The notes beneath the pieces are model-generated. The model ran no database searches. It was not told the origin of the DNA and saw only the letters and a program-made list of their open reading frames with translations. Position numbers and translations under genes: made by a program. This document shows positions 26,727 to 35,001 of a stretch of DNA of 64,000 nucleotides, one piece after another (within the stretch, counting starts at the first letter, position 1; every line of letters starts with the position of its first letter). Source of the stretch: Streptomyces rugosispiralis (GTDB taxonomy: Bacteria > Actinomycetota > Actinomycetes > Streptomycetales > Streptomycetaceae); contig NZ_JANIAA010000033.1 of assembly GCF_024505145.1 (NCBI RefSeq), forward strand, positions 49,305 through 113,304. Reading direction: 5' to 3'.

Positions 26727-27731
26727 CTACCGGGCGCCGAGCGTCGCGACCAGCACCGCCTTGATCGTGTGCATCCGGTTCTCCGCCTCGTCGAAGACGA
26801 CGGAGTGCTCGGACTCGAAGACCTCGTCGGTGACCTCGAGCTCGGTCAGCCCGTGCCGCTCGTGGATCTCCCGGCCGACGTCGGTGCCCAGGTCGTGGAA
26901 GGCCGGCAGGCAGTGCAGGAACCTCACGGCGTCGTTGCCCGTGGCGCGCAGCACGTCCATCGTCACCGCGTACGGCCCGAGCAGCGCTATCCGCTCGTCC
27001 CAGACCTCCTTGGGCTCACCCATGGACACCCATACGTCGGTGGCGACGAAGTCCGCGCCGCGCACACCCTCCTCGACGCTCTCGGTGAGCGAGATCCGGG
27101 CGCCGGAGGTGGTGGCGAGCTGCCGGGCCAGCTCCACGATGGTGTTGTCGGGCCACAGCAGGCTGGGCGCGACGATCCGGACGTCCATGCCCAGCAGGGC
27201 GCCGGTGACGAGGTAGGAGTTGCCCATGTTGTACCGGGCGTCGCCGAGGTAGGCGTAGGCGACCTGATCCAGCGGCTTGTCGCTGTGCTCGGTCATGGTC
27301 AGCACATCGGCGAGCATCTGGGTGGGGTGCCACTCGTCGGTGAGGCCGTTGTAGACGGGCACCCCGGCGTGCGCGGCGAGCTCCTCCACGACGCCCTGGC
27401 CGTGGCCCCGGTACTCGATCGCGTCGTACATCCGGCCGAGCACCCGCGCGGTGTCGCGCACCGACTCCTTGTGACCGATCTGGGAGCCGACCGGATCGAG
27501 GTAGGTCGTCGAGGCGCCCTGGTCGGCGGCCGCGACCTCGAAGGCGCAGCGGGTACGGGTGGAGGTCTTCTCGAAGATCAGGGCGATGTTCCGGCCCCGC
27601 AGCCGTCGCTCCTCTGTCCCCGCGCGCTTGGCCGCCTTCAGCTCGGCGGCCAGATCGATCAGGCGGCGGAACTCGTCGGCGGTGAAGTCCAGCTCCTTGA
27701 GGAAGTGGCGGCCGGTGAGGTCAATCGCCAT
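26727..27731 (-). CDS. arcB: Ornithine carbamoyltransferase, catabolic (ArcB)
   Basis: A 334-aa enzyme. FEKTSTRTRCAFEVAA is the carbamoyl-phosphate site (STRTR), DEWHPTQMLADVLTM the HPTQ motif, and VRFLHCLPAFHD the ornithine site with its Cys. Its position after arginine deiminase makes it the catabolic enzyme, which phosphorolyses citrulline to ornithine and carbamoyl phosphate, rather than biosynthetic ArgF. No arcC carbamate kinase lies next to it. AGGAGCCACCC precedes the ATG, and an ARG-box-like site lies about 75 bp upstream. Confidence 0.94.
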   Translation of the reverse strand: MAIDLTGRHFLKELDFTADEFRRLIDLAAELKAAKRAGTEERRLRGRNIALIFEKTSTRTRCAFEVAAADQGASTTYLDPVGSQIGHKESVRDTARVLGRMYDAIEYRGHGQGVVEELAAHAGVPVYNGLTDEWHPTQMLADVLTMTEHSDKPLDQVAYAYLGDARYNMGNSYLVTGALLGMDVRIVAPSLLWPDNTIVELARQLATTSGARISLTESVEEGVRGADFVATDVWVSMGEPKEVWDERIALLGPYAVTMDVLRATGNDAVRFLHCLPAFHDLGTDVGREIHERHGLTELEVTDEVFESEHSVVFDEAENRMHTIKAVLVATLGAR

Positions 27732-27807
27732 AAGGGTGGCTCCTAGGTCACGGCGAACACGTGGCGGATCAGCGGCTACGGCGGGGTGCCGCGGCCCGGA
27801 ACCATGG

Positions 27808-27835
27808 AAGCATATACGACGCTCTGCATATATGC
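27808..27835. promoter_or_regulatory. ARG-box-like site
   Basis: AGCATATACGACGCTCTGCA then TATATGC: GCATA at 27810 and TGCATA at 27825 are spaced like the two halves of Streptomyces ArgR boxes, and GCATATATGC (27826-27835) is a perfect 10-bp dyad. It lies between arcA and arcB. Confidence 0.4.
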
Positions 27836-27849
27836 GGAGACGGGTGGGT

Positions 27850-27952
27850 GAATCCTGGCCTTACGGCTCGATGGCGAATCTCGGCCCTACGGTTCGAGGG
27901 CGAATCCTGGCCTTACGGCTCGATGGCGAATCTCGGCCTACGGTTCGAGGGC
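27850..27952. repeat. Tandem duplication of a 52-bp segment after arcA
   Basis: 27850-27901 and 27902-27952 differ by one deleted C. A partial third copy (27953-27975) runs into arcA. The repeat contains CCTTACGGCTC, which on the minus strand is the end of arcA (GAG CCG TAA), so the units appear to be copies of its 3' end. Confidence 0.85.
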
Positions 27953-27965
27953 GAAACTCCGGCCC

Positions 27966-29195
27966 TTACGGCTCCACCGGGTCCCGCTCGACCGGGCAGC
28001 TCATGCACCGCGGCCCGCCCCGGCCCCGGCCCAGCTCACTGCCCGGGATGTCGATGACCTCGATCCCGCGCTTGCGCAGAAAGGTGTTGGTCGTCGCGTT
28101 CCGCTCGTAGGCGACCACCACACCCGGCTCGACCGCGAGCACATTGCAGCCGTCGTCCCACTGCTCGCGCTCGGCCGCGTGGACGTCCTGGGTGGCGGTG
28201 AGCACGCGGATGGAGTCCAGGCCGAGGGCCGCGGCTATCGCGCGGTGCATATGCTCCGGCGGATGGTCGGTGACCTTGAGGTCCTCGCTGCCCGCGCCCG
28301 GCTCGATGGTGTACGAGCGGAGCATGCCCAGCCCCGCGTACTGGGTGAAGGTGTCCCCGTCCACCATGGTCATCACGGTGTCCAGGTGCATGAAGGCCCG
28401 CCCCTTGGGCATGTCGAGCGCCACGATCGTCCGGGCCGAACCGGCCTCGAAGAGCCGGTGGGCGATCATCTCCACCGCCTGCGGAGTGGTCCGCTCGCTC
28501 ATCCCGATCAGCACCGCGCCCTTGCCGAGCACCAGCACATCGCCGCCCTCGATGGTGGAGGGGTACGCGGCCTGGCCCTCCGACCAGACGTGGAAGTCCT
28601 CCTTCGCGAAGAGCGGGTGATGGCGGTAGACGGCCTCGTAGTGCACCGTCTCGTGCCAGCGGGCGGGCCAGCGCATCGCGTTGATCGACACCCCGTCGTA
28701 CACCCACGCGGAGGCGTCCCGGGTGAAGAGGTGGTTCGGCAGCGGATTGACCAGGAAGTCATCGGGTTCCATGGCGTGGAAGCGGACGGAGACCGGCTCC
28801 GGGTACCGCTCCAGGTACTCCCGCTTGGTCATGCCGCCGATCAGCGCCCCGGTCAGCTCCGGAGCGGTCAGCTCGTCGAAGGCGGCGCGCAGATGGTCGG
28901 TGGCCAGCGGCCCGTACTCCTTCTCGTCGAAGACCCGGTCCAGCACCAGCGCCCGCGCGTCCGGCAGGGTCAGGCTCTCGGTGAGCAGGTCCCCGAAGAG
29001 ATGCACCTCGACCCCGCGGTCCCGCAGCACGTCGGCGAAGCCGTCGTGCTCCTGGCGGGCGCGGCGCACCCAGAGGACGTCGTCGAAGAGCAGGGCGTCC
29101 TTGTTGGTGGGGGTGAGCCGCTTGAGCTCCAGGTCGGGGCGGTGCAGTATGACGCGGCGCAGCCGCCCGGCCTCGGAGTCGACATGGAATCCCAT
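27966..29195 (-). CDS. arcA: Arginine deiminase (ArcA)
   Basis: A 409-aa guanidino-modifying enzyme hydrolysing arginine to citrulline and ammonia. HRPDLELKRLTPTN near the start, NPLPNHLFTRDASAWV, EGGDVLVLGKGAVLIGMSER, KGRAFMHLDTVMTMVD (catalytic His) and the C-terminal GRGGPRCMSCP with nucleophile C397 are all present. The first gene of the arcA-arcB pair. Its 3' end lies within the repeated segment. ATP yield from this route would need a carbamate kinase elsewhere. Confidence 0.96.
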   Translation of the reverse strand: MGFHVDSEAGRLRRVILHRPDLELKRLTPTNKDALLFDDVLWVRRARQEHDGFADVLRDRGVEVHLFGDLLTESLTLPDARALVLDRVFDEKEYGPLATDHLRAAFDELTAPELTGALIGGMTKREYLERYPEPVSVRFHAMEPDDFLVNPLPNHLFTRDASAWVYDGVSINAMRWPARWHETVHYEAVYRHHPLFAKEDFHVWSEGQAAYPSTIEGGDVLVLGKGAVLIGMSERTTPQAVEMIAHRLFEAGSARTIVALDMPKGRAFMHLDTVMTMVDGDTFTQYAGLGMLRSYTIEPGAGSEDLKVTDHPPEHMHRAIAAALGLDSIRVLTATQDVHAAEREQWDDGCNVLAVEPGVVVAYERNATTNTFLRKRGIEVIDIPGSELGRGRGGPRCMSCPVERDPVEP

Positions 29196-29289
29196 GCCCC
29201 CATCTTCGCCGCTCGGCGCCCATTGTGAATGCTCCGGTCCCCGTTGATGCCCGTGTCGGTCCCGGCGGGGGCGGGGCCCGGGTCCGGGT

Positions 29290-29433
29290 CCGCGCCCCGA
29301 AGAGGCGCGGGGCCGTGCCGATCTGCGGCTCCGCCGCGGCTGTGTCGATATGCGGCTCCGCCGCGTGGGCGACCAGCCACGACGCAGCCGCAGATGAACG
29401 ACGGCACCTCGCGGCCTTCCCGCCGAGCGCTCA
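29290..29433. repeat. 145-bp GC-rich hairpin repeat, copy 2
   Basis: Same order of elements as 17631-17775: GCGCCCCGAAGAGGCGC, two GCGGCTCCGCCGC hairpins, GTGGGCGACCAGCCAC, ending GCGCTCAG where TCA is the stop codon of the gene at 29431. It probably terminates transcription. Confidence 0.8.
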
Positions 29434-30246
29434 GCCGGCCGCGATCACCACGATCAGCACCAGCGCCACCGCGATGAACCCCAGCAGGGCGGAGACCCAC
29501 AGCTGGCCGGGCTTCAGATCGATACGGCTGCCGTCCTCGGCGCCGCCGCGCCACCGGCGCCGCCGGGCCGCGCGCCGGGCGGCGCGGGCCGCCGCCTCCT
29601 GGTGCTCCCGGGACTCCTCGGCCACGCCGCCGAACAGCGCCTTCCAGCCCTTCTCGCCGAACCCCGTGCTCTGCCGGGTGCCGACGATCCGGCGCACCAC
29701 CTCGCGGCCCGCGCCGTCCCCGGCCGTCCACAGGCCGGGCAGGACGCAGGCCATCAGCTCCGGCACCGCGCCGCGCCGCGCGTACGGGCGGACCAGCCCC
29801 TCGTACAGCATCAGCGCGTTGCGCACCCGCAGCCTGCGGTCGGGGTCCGGGGCCGGTCCGCCCGCGCCGCCCGCGCCGCCCGGGGCGTGGTGCGGCGGGT
29901 CGAGATAGAGCTGGGCGAGCAGCACCTTCTCGCAGACCGCGTCCGCCAGCTCCGGGCCGCGCTCGGGCGCGCGGCGCACCAGCTCGACCACGACGCGGGT
30001 GGCCCGTTCGGCGGGCAGCCCCTCGTCGAGCGCGCTCAGCAGCAGGCCGTCGTCGGCCTCCCGCAGCGCCGCGGACAGGGCCTCCCCGCCCTGGCGCAGC
30101 GCCTCGCGCAACATCCGCGCTCCGGTGACCGAGATCCGGCGCGCCCCCGCGCTCGCCGGGCTCTCGTGGGCGTGAGCGTGGCCGTGGCCGTGTGTGGTCT
30201 CGTGGGTGATCTCCGTGCCCGTCTGGTCCGCTGTCTCTTTCACCAT
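29431..30246 (-). CDS. Conserved hypothetical single-TM protein with His-rich N-terminus
   Basis: A 271-aa protein of no recognised family. Residues about 17-29 are THGHGHAHAHE, a potential metal-binding stretch; the body is predicted helical (GARMLREALRQGGEALSAAL, RATRVVVELVRRAPERGPEL); residues about 212-230 are strongly basic (AARAARRAARRRRWRGG); the C-terminal 25 residues form one membrane helix (LWVSALLGFIAVALVLIVVI). The shape suggests a cytosolic domain tethered to the membrane by its C-terminus. Start at 30246, 11 bp after the NTPase stop, makes it the second gene of a pair. Confidence 0.75.
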   Translation of the reverse strand: MVKETADQTGTEITHETTHGHGHAHAHESPASAGARRISVTGARMLREALRQGGEALSAALREADDGLLLSALDEGLPAERATRVVVELVRRAPERGPELADAVCEKVLLAQLYLDPPHHAPGGAGGAGGPAPDPDRRLRVRNALMLYEGLVRPYARRGAVPELMACVLPGLWTAGDGAGREVVRRIVGTRQSTGFGEKGWKALFGGVAEESREHQEAAARAARRAARRRRWRGGAEDGSRIDLKPGQLWVSALLGFIAVALVLIVVIAAG

Positions 30247-30257
30247 CGACGTTCTCC

Positions 30258-32330
30258 TCACAGTGCCTCCAGCACCTCCCGTATTCGCGTGGCCGCCCCG
30301 GCGTCGAGCGGTTCGTCGCCGTCCTGTGCCAGCCGGGGCAGGAAGTCGCACAACACGGCCAGCTGCCGCTCGTCCCCCGCCGCCCGCCGGATCCAGCCGA
30401 CCAGCGCGTCCTCTGCCGCCCCCGCCGATCTGGCCCAGGTCAGCGCGGCCCGCAGCAGCTCGGCCAGCCGTGGCCCGCACTCCGGATGGGCCGCGAGCAG
30501 CGCCGTGGCCAGCGGCCAGGCGGCGTACGGCTCCAGCTCCGGCACCTCGCCAAGACCCCACAGATGCGAGGTGCGGGTGGTGACCGCGCGCAACGTCGCG
30601 AGCAGCGCCAGGTCGCGGCGGGCCCGCCGGGTGTCGCGCAGCCAGTGGGTGAGCGCGGTCAGTACGGTCCCGGGCTCGGCCCCGGCCAGCAGCCGCACCA
30701 CGCTGTAGGAGGTGGTGCGGCCGTCGTCGGCGCGGGCGAGCCGGCCGAGTTCCTCCAGGGACGCCGCGACGGAGCCCGCCGCCAGGCCGTAGCCGTGGGC
30801 GAGCGCGGCGGTCTCGCGCTCCCGTTCGTCGTCGCCGCGCACCCAGTCGTGCAGCAGCCCGTGCACGGCGGGGCGCACCTCGTGGGCGCGGGACGCCTCG
30901 GCGAGCGCGGTGGCCGCGGCCATCCGCTGCACCGGGCTGTCGGTGCGGGCCAGCGGCAGCGCCAGCTCGACCAGGCCGTAGAGGTAGTCGCGGGCGCACA
31001 GCACGCCCGCCGCGACCGCCGCGCGCACCCACACCTGGGGGCGCGGGTCGTCGCACAGCCCGCGCAGCCAACGGGCCATCGGACCGCGGAGGTTGTGGTG
31101 GGCGTCCCAGGCCTCGTGGAGCACGGCGGGCGACAGCCGCCGCCCCTCGAACCACACCGCGCGCACGGGCACCGAGGCGTCCCCGAGGTCCTCCACCCCC
31201 TCGCCGTGGACCGCGCGTGCCGTGGCGAGGCAGGCCCCGGGGCGGGCGGAGAACAGCGGGCGGCCGGGCGCGTACTGCGGATCGAGCGTGACGGCCAGTT
31301 CCCAGGCCAGCAGCTCGGCGGCCTCCGTCATGACGCTGTGCGCCGAACCGTCGAAGACGGCGAGCGCGATCCGCAGCGCGGCGGCGCGCAGCGCGGGCAG
31401 CGCGGCGGGCAGGGTGCCGGGGTGCCCGGCCTCGATGAACCACTCCCGGGCCTGGTGGGGGGCGAACGACCGGCAGTGCTCCAGCAGCCGCTCGTCGGAC
31501 AGCCGGCCCTCGGCGTGCGCGGCCAGTTGCCCGGCCAGCCGGGCGGCCTCGCCGGGCCGTGGCTCGTCCAGGCCGAGCGCCTCGGCCAGCTCGGGGCGGC
31601 GGGCGGTGGCCCGCGCCGTCTCCAGCAGTCCGGCGGGGCGGTCGGCGAGCAGTTCGGTGAGGTGGCGGTCGAGGACGTCGGCGGCGGCCGGGGGCCGGTA
31701 CGCCACGGCGTGACGGCGGCCGCGCAGCAACCGGTCGGCGGCCGGGCCGCCCGCGACCAGCACCACGCAGAACGCCTCGTGCTCGGCGAAGTGGGCGCGC
31801 AGCCGGGCCAGCAGCGGCTCGGCCGTGGATTCGGCCTGGTCGGCGGGGAGTTCGAGGAGATAGCCGTGGCCGCGCTCGGTCTTCTCCACGCCGGACGCCC
31901 CGTCCGGGCCGGCGTATCCCAGCCGGGAGACCCCGCCGCCGGTGATTTCGGCCAATTCGGCGAGGAGGGCGAGCCCGGTCCAGGCGCGGCCGGTGCCGGG
32001 TTCGCCGCACAGCGCCAGCAGGTGGGTGCGGCGCAGGTGGTCGCGCATCGCGGCATGCCCGGGGACGGCAAGGTGGAGCCGGCGCAGCCGGGCCAGCTCC
32101 TCGCGCGGCACCGGGCCTTCGGCCAGGGGGTACGGCGCCGGATCGGCGCACATCCGGGCGGGCCCGTAGGCGATGTGCAGATGGGCGCGGGCCTCGCGGG
32201 CCGTACGGGCGCCGCCCGGCTGGCCCGCCCCGTCCAGCGGACCGCCCTGGGGGATGTCCAGCCGTCGTCCCCACGACGGTGCCGGGGCGCTCACGTCTTC
32301 CGGTGCGCCGAGGTCTTCCGGTGCGCTCAT
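30258..32330 (-). CDS. Large hypothetical protein with degenerate P-loop and helical repeats
   Basis: A 690-aa protein. LALCGEPGTGRAWTGLALLA (about 106-125) resembles a Walker A loop with Arg in place of Lys (GEPGTGR, 109-115), and FCVVLVAGG could be Walker B. From about 270 on it is rich in alanine-leucine helices of HEAT type (RAAVAAGVLCARDYLYGLVE, QRMAAATALAEASRAHEVRP). The layout recalls STAND-like regulators with a defective NTPase. The ATG at 32330 was chosen because in-frame codons upstream are low-complexity. It forms an operon with the single-TM protein downstream. Function unknown. Confidence 0.75.
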   Translation of the reverse strand: MSAPEDLGAPEDVSAPAPSWGRRLDIPQGGPLDGAGQPGGARTAREARAHLHIAYGPARMCADPAPYPLAEGPVPREELARLRRLHLAVPGHAAMRDHLRRTHLLALCGEPGTGRAWTGLALLAELAEITGGGVSRLGYAGPDGASGVEKTERGHGYLLELPADQAESTAEPLLARLRAHFAEHEAFCVVLVAGGPAADRLLRGRRHAVAYRPPAAADVLDRHLTELLADRPAGLLETARATARRPELAEALGLDEPRPGEAARLAGQLAAHAEGRLSDERLLEHCRSFAPHQAREWFIEAGHPGTLPAALPALRAAALRIALAVFDGSAHSVMTEAAELLAWELAVTLDPQYAPGRPLFSARPGACLATARAVHGEGVEDLGDASVPVRAVWFEGRRLSPAVLHEAWDAHHNLRGPMARWLRGLCDDPRPQVWVRAAVAAGVLCARDYLYGLVELALPLARTDSPVQRMAAATALAEASRAHEVRPAVHGLLHDWVRGDDERERETAALAHGYGLAAGSVAASLEELGRLARADDGRTTSYSVVRLLAGAEPGTVLTALTHWLRDTRRARRDLALLATLRAVTTRTSHLWGLGEVPELEPYAAWPLATALLAAHPECGPRLAELLRAALTWARSAGAAEDALVGWIRRAAGDERQLAVLCDFLPRLAQDGDEPLDAGAATRIREVLEAL

Positions 32331-32632
32331 CGCCCGCCGTCCTTCATGCCGTGGCCCCCGTCTCGCGATGTGGTGGTGAGGGGGTGCCGGTGAATGCCGG
32401 AAGCGGGCGGCGGGGCTCGTCCCCCGGCCCACCCCGCCGCCCTTCTCCGGTGCGGGGCGCTCATGCCCTGCCCGGCAGGCCGTCACCGGACAGCGGCCGG
32501 GCCGTGCGCACCCCCGTCGCTCACGGTCCCGCGCCCTGTGCCAACTCCAGGGTCGCCGGGGAACGGCGGGACGGCTGTAGCCGTTTACACAGTCGCGTCA
32601 AAACGCCGGGGAGTGCGCGCCCGCGCTCAGAC
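32331..32632. other. Intergenic region upstream of the NTPase gene
   Basis: 302 bp between the crp-type gene and the NTPase gene, both on the minus strand. No gene, clear hairpin or promoter pair recognised; the promoter of the NTPase/TM pair should be here. GCCGTTTACACAGTCGCGTC (32579-32598) is the only AT-containing patch. Confidence 0.35.
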
Positions 32633-33352
32633 TCAGTCGCGAGGGCGCGCCGGGATCTGCTCCCCCGTCGCGCGGCCCTCGGCCAGCAGCCGCAGCAGTC
32701 CGATGTCCATCACCTCGAAGCGGCGCGAGGCGGTCCGGACCACGCCCTGGCCGCGCAGCAGCCGCAACGCCTTGGCGACCGCCTCCCGGGTCGAGCCCAC
32801 CGCGGCCGCGATGTCGTGCTGGGGCATCTGGAGATCGATGGTGATGGTGCCGTCGGCGCCGGAGTGGCCGGTGCGCTCGGCGAGTTCCACGAGCCGGGCC
32901 GCCAGCCGCTGCAGCACCTTCTCGGAGGCGAGTGACCGCCGCTCCCCGTCGGAGCTGCGCAGCCGGGAGCTGAACTGACGCATGATCAGTACGGTCGCGA
33001 CGGGACGCGCGGCCAGGTACGCCCGGAACCGGTCGCCGGAGACCACCACCGCCTCCATCCGGCCGAGCGCGGTGACGGTGGCGCTGCGCGAGCCGTGGTC
33101 CACCGCGGCCTGGTCGCCGACCACCTCGCCCGCGCCGCGCAGCGCCAGGATCAGCCGCACCCCGCGCTCGGTCTCCACCGAGACGGTGGCCCAGCCGGAG
33201 GTGATCGCCACGACGAAGGTCGTACGGTCGTGCTCGCGCAGCACGACCTCGCCGGGGGCGTAGGCGCGGGGGGTGCCGAGGGCGAGCAGCGCGCGGCGGT
33301 CCTCGGCGGGGAGCGCGTGCAGGAAGGGCCGTCCGTCCTCGAAGAGACTCAT
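32633..33352 (-). CDS. Crp/Fnr-family transcriptional regulator
   Basis: A 239-aa protein: cyclic-nucleotide-binding-like jelly roll (APGEVVLREHDRTTFVVAIT, LRGAGEVVGDQAAVDHGSRS) and a Crp-type winged helix (LQMPQHDIAAAVGSTREAVA, LRLLRGQGVVRTASRRFEV). The cAMP pocket consensus (RxS/T after GE) is not complete, since GEVVGDQAAVDHGSRSATV has the segment but lacks the usual Glu-Arg pair, so the ligand is uncertain. No [4Fe-4S] Cys cluster. Monocistronic, 80 bp from the MFS gene end. Confidence 0.9.
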   Translation of the reverse strand: MSLFEDGRPFLHALPAEDRRALLALGTPRAYAPGEVVLREHDRTTFVVAITSGWATVSVETERGVRLILALRGAGEVVGDQAAVDHGSRSATVTALGRMEAVVVSGDRFRAYLAARPVATVLIMRQFSSRLRSSDGERRSLASEKVLQRLAARLVELAERTGHSGADGTITIDLQMPQHDIAAAVGSTREAVAKALRLLRGQGVVRTASRRFEVMDIGLLRLLAEGRATGEQIPARPRD

Positions 33353-33438
33353 CCGCCCTCCCCGCTCAGCTCGTCGTCGTCATTGCCTGCGGAGAACCCA
33401 GGGACCGCTCAGCACGCTAGGCAGGTGGCACGGGCACG

Positions 33439-34947
33439 TCAATGGCGCCGCAGCGGGTCCGTGCCGGATCCACGGCCCTCGCCGGGGTCGGTACGCGTCT
33501 CCCCGGGATCGGTACGAACGGGTGTGCGCAGCGCGGCGCCCGCGACGGCCGCGAGCGCGGCCGTCACCGCCGTGCAGACCCACCCGGCGCGCAGCGCGTC
33601 AGGACCCGGCCGCGCGGCGCCGCCGGTGATCACGACCAGCGCCGCGACGCCCAGGGCCGAGCCGCCCTGCCGGGACATCATCAGCACCCCGGAGCCGAGG
33701 GAGAGCTGACGGGCCGGAAGCAGTCCGGCGGCCGCGAACATCACCGGCTGGTAGAGCCCCGCGCCGAGCCCGGTGAGCACCAGGCCGGGCATGAACTCCA
33801 CGGCGTAGCGCCCACCGCCGCCGCCCGCGAGGAGCAGCCACCACGCCGGTCCCGCGGCGAAGCACAGCCCGCCCACGATCGCCGTGGTCCGCTCCCCCAG
33901 CGCCCGTACGATCCGCCCCGACAGCATCGACACCACCAGGACGGTGAGCGGCCAGGGCGTGACGGCGAGGCCCGCATCGGCCGGGGACCAGCCCCACACC
34001 CCGGTGAACAGCAGGGTCGCGGCGAGGAGTGCGGAGGAGTAGGCGAGGAAGTAGCTCAGCAGCCCGAGCGCGGCGGCGGTGAAGGCACGGGTACGGAACA
34101 GCGCGGGGTCCACCACCGGGTCCGGGTGGCGGCGCACGTGCGCCACCGCCAGCGCGCCCAGGACCAGGCCCGCGGCGAGGAAGCCGAGGGTGGCCGGGGC
34201 GCCGTAGCCCCAGTCGGCGGCCTCGACGCAGGCGGTGGTGAGGGCCCCGGTGCCGAGGAGGACCAGCAGCGTGCCCAGCGGATCGAGGCGGCGGCGCGCA
34301 CCGCGGACGGGGGCGGTGCGCGGCAGCAGCCGCAGCCCGGCCGCCCAGGCCAGCAGCACCACGGGCGGATTGATGAGGAAGATCCAGCGCCAGTCGGAGG
34401 CGGCCAGCAGACCGCCCGCCACCGGCCCCGAACTCGCCGCGACCGCGCTCACCGCCGTCCAGACGCCGACCGCCGTGGCCCGTTCGCGCGGCGGGAAGGC
34501 GGGCAGGGCGAGCGAGAGGGAGGTGGGCACCAGGACGGCGGCCGCCACGCCCTGCACCACGCGCGCCGCGATCAGCGTGCCGAGGCCGGGGGCGGCCCCG
34601 CAGGCGAGGGAGGCGAGCCCGAACAGCGCGATGCCGGTCAGGAACGAGCGCCGCCCGCCGATCGCGTCCGCCAGCCGCCCGGCCGGGACCAGCAGCGCCG
34701 CGAGCACGATGGTGTAGGCGTTGAGCACCCAGGACAGCTCGGCGGTGGAGGCCGAGCGGAAGTCCGCGCCGATCGCGGGGAAGGCGATATTGACCGCGAT
34801 CATGTCGAGCACGGCCAGGAACTGGGCCGCCGACGCGACGGCGAGGATCAGCCAGCGGCGGCCGCCGGGGGCCGCGTCGGGGGCGGGCGTACCAGGAGTG
34901 AGCGCGGGCACACCGCTCCCCTGGGCCTTCGAGGAAGGGGTCGTCAT
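33439..34947 (-). CDS. MFS transporter, DHA2-type (14 TM)
   Basis: A 502-aa drug:H+ antiporter. About fourteen hydrophobic helices; motif A-like LLVPAGRLADAIGGRRSFL between helices 2 and 3, LDMIAVNIAFPAIGADFRSA (motif D1 region) in helix 1, and motif C-like VSAVAASSGPVAGGLLA in helix 5. The C-terminal tail is hydrophilic (RTDPGETRTDPGEG). Start at 34947, in a 54-bp divergent gap with a GlxA-type regulator, which probably controls it. The longer frame upstream is antisense to that regulator. Confidence 0.9.
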   Translation of the reverse strand: MTTPSSKAQGSGVPALTPGTPAPDAAPGGRRWLILAVASAAQFLAVLDMIAVNIAFPAIGADFRSASTAELSWVLNAYTIVLAALLVPAGRLADAIGGRRSFLTGIALFGLASLACGAAPGLGTLIAARVVQGVAAAVLVPTSLSLALPAFPPRERATAVGVWTAVSAVAASSGPVAGGLLAASDWRWIFLINPPVVLLAWAAGLRLLPRTAPVRGARRRLDPLGTLLVLLGTGALTTACVEAADWGYGAPATLGFLAAGLVLGALAVAHVRRHPDPVVDPALFRTRAFTAAALGLLSYFLAYSSALLAATLLFTGVWGWSPADAGLAVTPWPLTVLVVSMLSGRIVRALGERTTAIVGGLCFAAGPAWWLLLAGGGGGRYAVEFMPGLVLTGLGAGLYQPVMFAAAGLLPARQLSLGSGVLMMSRQGGSALGVAALVVITGGAARPGPDALRAGWVCTAVTAALAAVAGAALRTPVRTDPGETRTDPGEGRGSGTDPLRRH

Positions 34948-35001
34948 GCCTGTCCAGCATCGGCCCGGGGGCACGGCGGAACGAGTGGCAGGAGTGACAG
35001 C

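Noticed and set aside
29431..32274. One 947-codon protein ending in the single-TM domain
   Set aside because: The upstream two-thirds is an Arg/Pro-rich shadow of the NTPase gene; the true start is the ATG at 30246.
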